Positions 59,820 through 64,000 of a stretch of DNA of 64,000 bases are shown piece by piece. The DNA is taken from contig DATJNA010000197.1 of NCBI GenBank assembly GCA_035508435.1, positions 62,001 to 126,000 on the forward strand, read 5' to 3'. The notes under the pieces were generated by a model. The model saw nothing but the letters and a program-made list of their open reading frames with translations. It was not told where the DNA came from and made no database searches. The position numbers were made by a program, and so were the translations under genes. Each line of letters begins with the position of its first letter. Within the stretch, counting starts at the first letter, position 1. The stretch is from JASHVB01 sp035508435. Its GTDB lineage: Bacteria > Pseudomonadota > Alphaproteobacteria > Acetobacterales > Acetobacteraceae.

Positions 59820-60833
59820 ATGGCCCTTGATCTCGATCGCAAGTTTCCTCGCCGGCTGCTGGGCTTCTGGCCCTCGCCGATCCATCCCCTGCCGCGGCTC
59901 TCGGCAGAGCTCGGCATCGAGCTGTGGGCCAAGCGCGACGACATGGCATCCGGCCTCGCCTTCGGCGGCAACAAGATCCGCAAGCTGGAATGGCTGGCGG
60001 CCGACGCGGTGGCGCAGGGCTGCGATACGCTGGTCTCGATCGGCAACATCCAATCCAACCACACCCGCCAGGTTGCCGCGGTCGCGGCGGTGCTGGGAAT
60101 GAAATGCCGCCTGGTGCAGGAGGAATGGACCCGCTGGGACGACCCTCTCTACGACAAGGTCGGCAATATCCTGCTCTCGCGCCTGATGGGGGCCGAGACG
60201 GTGCTGGAAGGCGAAGGCTATTCCACCGCGGTGAAGCAGACCTGGGAACACGCGCTCGAGACGGTGCGCCGGGACGGCGGCAAGCCCTATGCCATCCCCG
60301 CGGGCGCCTCCGACCATCCGCTCGGCGGCCTCGGCTATGCCCAGTTCGCCGACGAGCTGGCCGCGCAGGAAGCCACACAAGGCATCTTCTTCGATACCGT
60401 GGTGACGGCGACCTGCACCGGCTCCACCCAGGCCGGCATGGTGGTGGGGTTCGGCACCCAGCCACGCCGGCGTCGGCTGATCGGCATCGACACCGCCGCC
60501 AATGCGGCGATGACGCGCGCCGCGGTCACCAAGATCGCGCGGGCGACCGCGGCGCTGATCGGGCTCAGCCGCGACATTCGCGACGCGGAGATCGAGATCG
60601 ATTCGCGCTTCGCCGGCCCCGATTACGGGCTGCCGGACGAGGCGACGATTGCGGCAATCCGCAAGGCCGCGACGCTGGAGGCGATGCTGACCGATCCGGT
60701 CTACGAGGGAAAATCCATGGCCGCCCTGATCGCCATGGCCAGCAGCGGTGAGATTCCCCGAGGCGCGAAGGTTCTCTACGTTCATCTCGGCGGCGCACCC
60801 GCGCTGAATGCCTACCAACGCGCGTTCGCTTAG
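59820..60833 (+). CDS. acdS: 1-aminocyclopropane-1-carboxylate deaminase
   Basis: A 337-residue PLP enzyme, the normal length for ACC deaminase. The PLP lysine is in FGGNKIRKLE, the catalytic Ser in IQSNHTRQVAAVAA, and the phosphate loop in TGSTQAGMVVG. DPVYEGKSM and HLGGAPALNAY keep the Tyr-Glu and Leu that mark true ACC deaminase; related D-cysteine desulfhydrases carry other residues there. It splits the ethylene precursor ACC to 2-oxobutyrate and ammonia. One family position usually Gln is His (SNHTR). GGAGC precedes the ATG. Confidence 0.88.
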   Translation: MALDLDRKFPRRLLGFWPSPIHPLPRLSAELGIELWAKRDDMASGLAFGGNKIRKLEWLAADAVAQGCDTLVSIGNIQSNHTRQVAAVAAVLGMKCRLVQEEWTRWDDPLYDKVGNILLSRLMGAETVLEGEGYSTAVKQTWEHALETVRRDGGKPYAIPAGASDHPLGGLGYAQFADELAAQEATQGIFFDTVVTATCTGSTQAGMVVGFGTQPRRRRLIGIDTAANAAMTRAAVTKIARATAALIGLSRDIRDAEIEIDSRFAGPDYGLPDEATIAAIRKAATLEAMLTDPVYEGKSMAALIAMASSGEIPRGAKVLYVHLGGAPALNAYQRAFA

Positions 60834-60936
60834 CATTGCCGGCAAGCGGCCCGCGCTTGCGGGCCTGGGCTATGCCGACTCGGCCCCGCTGGGCGATCGT
60901 ATGACGGGTGTGCCCGGCGGCACGCGGCAACGCGTT

Positions 60937-60951
60937 GTTCGCATTTGGTTC
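60937..60951 (+). promoter_or_regulatory. SOS box (GTTC-N7-GTTC) upstream of recA
   Basis: GTTC-GCATTTG-GTTC matches exactly the direct-repeat LexA site known from alphaproteobacteria. It lies 103 bases before the recA start, in the promoter region. Confidence 0.8.
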
Positions 60952-60971
60952 TTGCATTCCGGGCGGTTAGC

Positions 60972-60986
60972 GAACATAGGATGAAC
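60972..60986 (-). promoter_or_regulatory. Second SOS box in opposite orientation
   Basis: GAAC-ATAGGAT-GAAC is the reverse complement form of GTTC-N7-GTTC. The distance between the starts of the two boxes is 35 bases. LexA could bind both; tandem opposed boxes would tighten recA control. Confidence 0.65.
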
Positions 60987-61053
60987 ATAGTCTTAACAAT
61001 AGCTTTCGAATCGGTTGGGGATTTGTTCTCGCTTGCGTGAAGGGGACGCTCGG

Positions 61054-62178
<1,125 letters not shown>

Positions 62179-62530
62179 CCGACGCCACTATAGAAGGTAT
62201 CGGCATAGGGACTTCGCCACAGCAGCGATTGATCGGCAATCTCGGCGACTGTCAACCATGTCTTGTTGAACTATCGACACGTGATATGCGGCGAGAAGAG
62301 CATTCCGGAGAGAAAATGCCGCTGAGCCTTCTCATGGAGGAGTCGCCGTTTTCTTTGCCTCGGTAGCAGCAGACCCGAACTGGCAGGAATGTTGAACCAG
62401 GTCGGACGGGGCGGCACTCAGGTTCTATGACTCGCCGCACTCGAACGAGATCATTTCGTCTCGCCGCGCTTCACCCGCGATCCTCGCAATGACGCGGATC
62501 TGTGCGATGACGCGGGTCTGCGATCATTCA
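62179..62530. other. Convergent intergenic region after recA
   Basis: About 350 bases with no gene. A decayed piece of the dispersed repeat family (CTCGCCGCGCTTCACCCGCG, then CTCGCAATGACG) lies at 62459-62493. No clear terminator was seen after recA. Confidence 0.5.
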
Positions 62531-64000
62531 TCACGCCTTCGGCAGCCGCACCACGAACCGCGCGCCCATCACCTCGCCCACACTGTCCTTGCGGTTCTCC
62601 GCACCAATCCAGCCATGCAGTGCTTCCACGATCTGCCGGCTGATCGCCAGTCCCAGTCCGGAATGCTGGCCGAACCGCTCGGTCTTCGGGCGCTCGGAAT
62701 AGAAGCGGTCGAACACGTGGTCCAGGTTTGCCTCCGGAATGCCCGGGCCCTCGTCCTCCACCGACAGCTCCACCTGCCCGTCCGCCTCGCGTGCCCGCAG
62801 CCAGATGCGCCCGCGCGGCGGGCTGAACGATTGCGCGTTGGCGATCATGTTGCGCAGCACCTGCACCAGCCGGTCCTCGACGGCCCACGCCATCAGTGAG
62901 GCCGGCGCTTCCACCACCAGCCGCGGGTCGTTGTCGGTATCGCGCGTCGCCTCATCGAGCTCCACCAGCGCCCGCAGCAGCGGCACCACATCGATCCGTT
63001 CGGCGGCAATGCGCGACAGCTCCGCATCCAGCCGCGAGGCGTCGCTCACGTCGCTGATCAGCCGGTCCAGCCGGATCACGTCCTGCGCCATGATCGCCAG
63101 CAATTGCCGTTGCCGCGCCGGATCGTCGATGCGGCGCAGCGTCTCGATCGCGCTGCGAATCGAGGACAGCGGGTTCTTGATCTCATGCGCCACGTCGGCG
63201 GCGAAACGCTCGATTGCGTCCATCCGCGCCCATAGCGCCTCGGCCGAATCCGACAGCGCCGATGCCAGCGCGCCGACTTCGTCGCGCCGCACCAACAGCG
63301 ACGGCGGCACGCTGCCCGACCGTCCCTGCCCTTCCCGCATCTCCCGCGCCGCCTCGGCCAGCCGCAGGATCGGCCGCGCGATCGTGCGCGACATGTACCA
63401 CGACAGCAGCACGGTCAGCGCCAGCGCCAGTCCGAACAACTCCAGGATCGAGATCCGCACGGCGAACACACTGGCATCCACCTCGCGCGCCTCGCGCGTC
63501 AGCAGCACAATCCCCACGGTATGGCTGTCATGCTCTACCGGCTCGGCCACCGTCACCAGCAGTCGCCCATCCTTGGTCCGCCTGATATACGGCGGCATCT
63601 GATTGCTCTGGCCGGAACTGTTCAGGCGCAGCTCGTCCTTCACGTCCGGCTGCCACTCCAGACCGGCGCCCGGCGTGGTGTACATCAGCGGCTCGTGGCG
63701 CTGATGCGGCAGCAACGACAGCGCCTCGTCATACAGCCAGCCGATGGTGCCGACGATCGGCCCGTACGCCACGGGCGGCGGCAACGGCTCGGTCTTCACC
63801 GCGCCGCCCGGTTCCTCGCGCACACGCGAATCAACGATGATCGTGCCATCCGGCGCATACAGCTTGGCATCGGCATCCGGGGTGGGATCGGTCAGCCGAT
63901 ACAGCAACGGACGCGCGATATCGGGGATCAGCTTGGGGTCCTTGGGCGTGTTCAGGCTGACCGCACTCTCCCCCAGCGCACCCGCGAACACGCGCGCTTG
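62531..64000 (-). CDS. Sensor histidine kinase, ChvG-like, 5' end outside window
   Basis: The frame is open to the right edge, beginning QARVFAGALGES, so the first membrane span is outside. It has a periplasmic sensor region (residues to about 185), a membrane span (LFGLALALTVLLSWYM), a HAMP segment, the His-kinase box FAADVAHEIKNPLSSIRSAI with the phosphorylated His, then N-box NMIANAQSF, G1 EDEGPGIPE, F-box and G2 HSGLGLAISRQIVE. The layout fits ChvG, which with ChvI senses envelope stress and acidity. The response regulator should lie beyond the edge. Confidence 0.88.
   Translation of the reverse strand, partial: QARVFAGALGESAVSLNTPKDPKLIPDIARPLLYRLTDPTPDADAKLYAPDGTIIVDSRVREEPGGAVKTEPLPPPVAYGPIVGTIGWLYDEALSLLPHQRHEPLMYTTPGAGLEWQPDVKDELRLNSSGQSNQMPPYIRRTKDGRLLVTVAEPVEHDSHTVGIVLLTREAREVDASVFAVRISILELFGLALALTVLLSWYMSRTIARPILRLAEAAREMREGQGRSGSVPPSLLVRRDEVGALASALSDSAEALWARMDAIERFAADVAHEIKNPLSSIRSAIETLRRIDDPARQRQLLAIMAQDVIRLDRLISDVSDASRLDAELSRIAAERIDVVPLLRALVELDEATRDTDNDPRLVVEAPASLMAWAVEDRLVQVLRNMIANAQSFSPPRGRIWLRAREADGQVELSVEDEGPGIPEANLDHVFDRFYSERPKTERFGQHSGLGLAISRQIVEALHGWIGAENRKDSVGEVMGARFVVRLPKA

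Overview
The window is GC-rich throughout and reads as chromosomal DNA of an alphaproteobacterium. The sdhC-sdhD-sdhA-sdhB order, the flgB-flgC-fliE-fliQ-fliR-flhB block, and recA preceded by GTTC-N7-GTTC type SOS boxes all fit that class. The load of peptide ABC transporters, amidohydrolases, flavin monooxygenases and SDR enzymes fits a metabolically broad soil or water member of the Rhodospirillales/Acetobacteraceae. That finer placement is inference. No rRNA, tRNA or CRISPR array was seen.

Layout. 1-10978: the tail of one peptide-type solute-binding protein, then a minus-strand operon with a paralogous binding protein, two permeases, two ATPases and two SDR dehydrogenases, preceded by an amidohydrolase translationally coupled to a CobW-type metallochaperone. 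10979-16046: a field of gene fragments (IS1380 transposase fused to a pRiA4b ORF-3 piece, possible NHL-protein start), then a catabolic-looking group of LLM flavin monooxygenase, VOC protein, an unrecognised AT-richer gene and an ACMSD-like amidohydrolase. 16147-28459: a DUF4157 (eCIS-core-like) protein whose metallopeptidase motif is missing, a nitronate monooxygenase, and a group centred on a divergent promoter region: LysR plus a coupled ATP-grasp-like protein on one side, a CmcJ/NvfI-like oxygenase, a DsbA-fold isomerase and an MFS transporter on the other, followed by two LLM flavoenzymes and a methyltransferase. 28460-35672: accessory DNA with a broken VOC gene, two convergent sulfotransferases of the same two-part architecture, a frameshifted ISL3 transposase, then a partner-switch pair (RsbW-like kinase, STAS antagonist) leading into DUF3540 and DUF4150 proteins typical of type VI secretion effector loci, closed by a repeat array.

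35673-49510: a MarR-GNAT fusion with a perfect palindrome at its start, two small secreted tryptophan/glycine-repeat proteins, a MocR regulator divergent from an AhpD-like protein, the sdhCDAB operon, a cupin, an 18-bp minisatellite, a cydD without cydC, an HpaB-type hydroxylase whose 3' end has been remodelled by a tandem duplication, an SDR and a VOC protein. 49574-64000: DUF2252 and inositol-phosphatase family genes, an LLM/SDR divergent pair, dapB with a coupled hypothetical gene, the flagellar block, an ACC deaminase, recA with two SOS boxes, and a sensor kinase running off the right edge.

A recurring theme is a dispersed family of long imperfect inverted repeats (arms ending in TGTCATNGCGAG) found between convergent genes, inside the peptide-transport operon, inside the sdh operon and as an array after the DUF4150 gene. 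The best candidates for undescribed biology are the partner-switch/DUF3540/DUF4150 module, the LysR/ATP-grasp/CmcJ-like divergent cluster and the degenerate DUF4157 protein. These are inferences from gene content and need homology searches.
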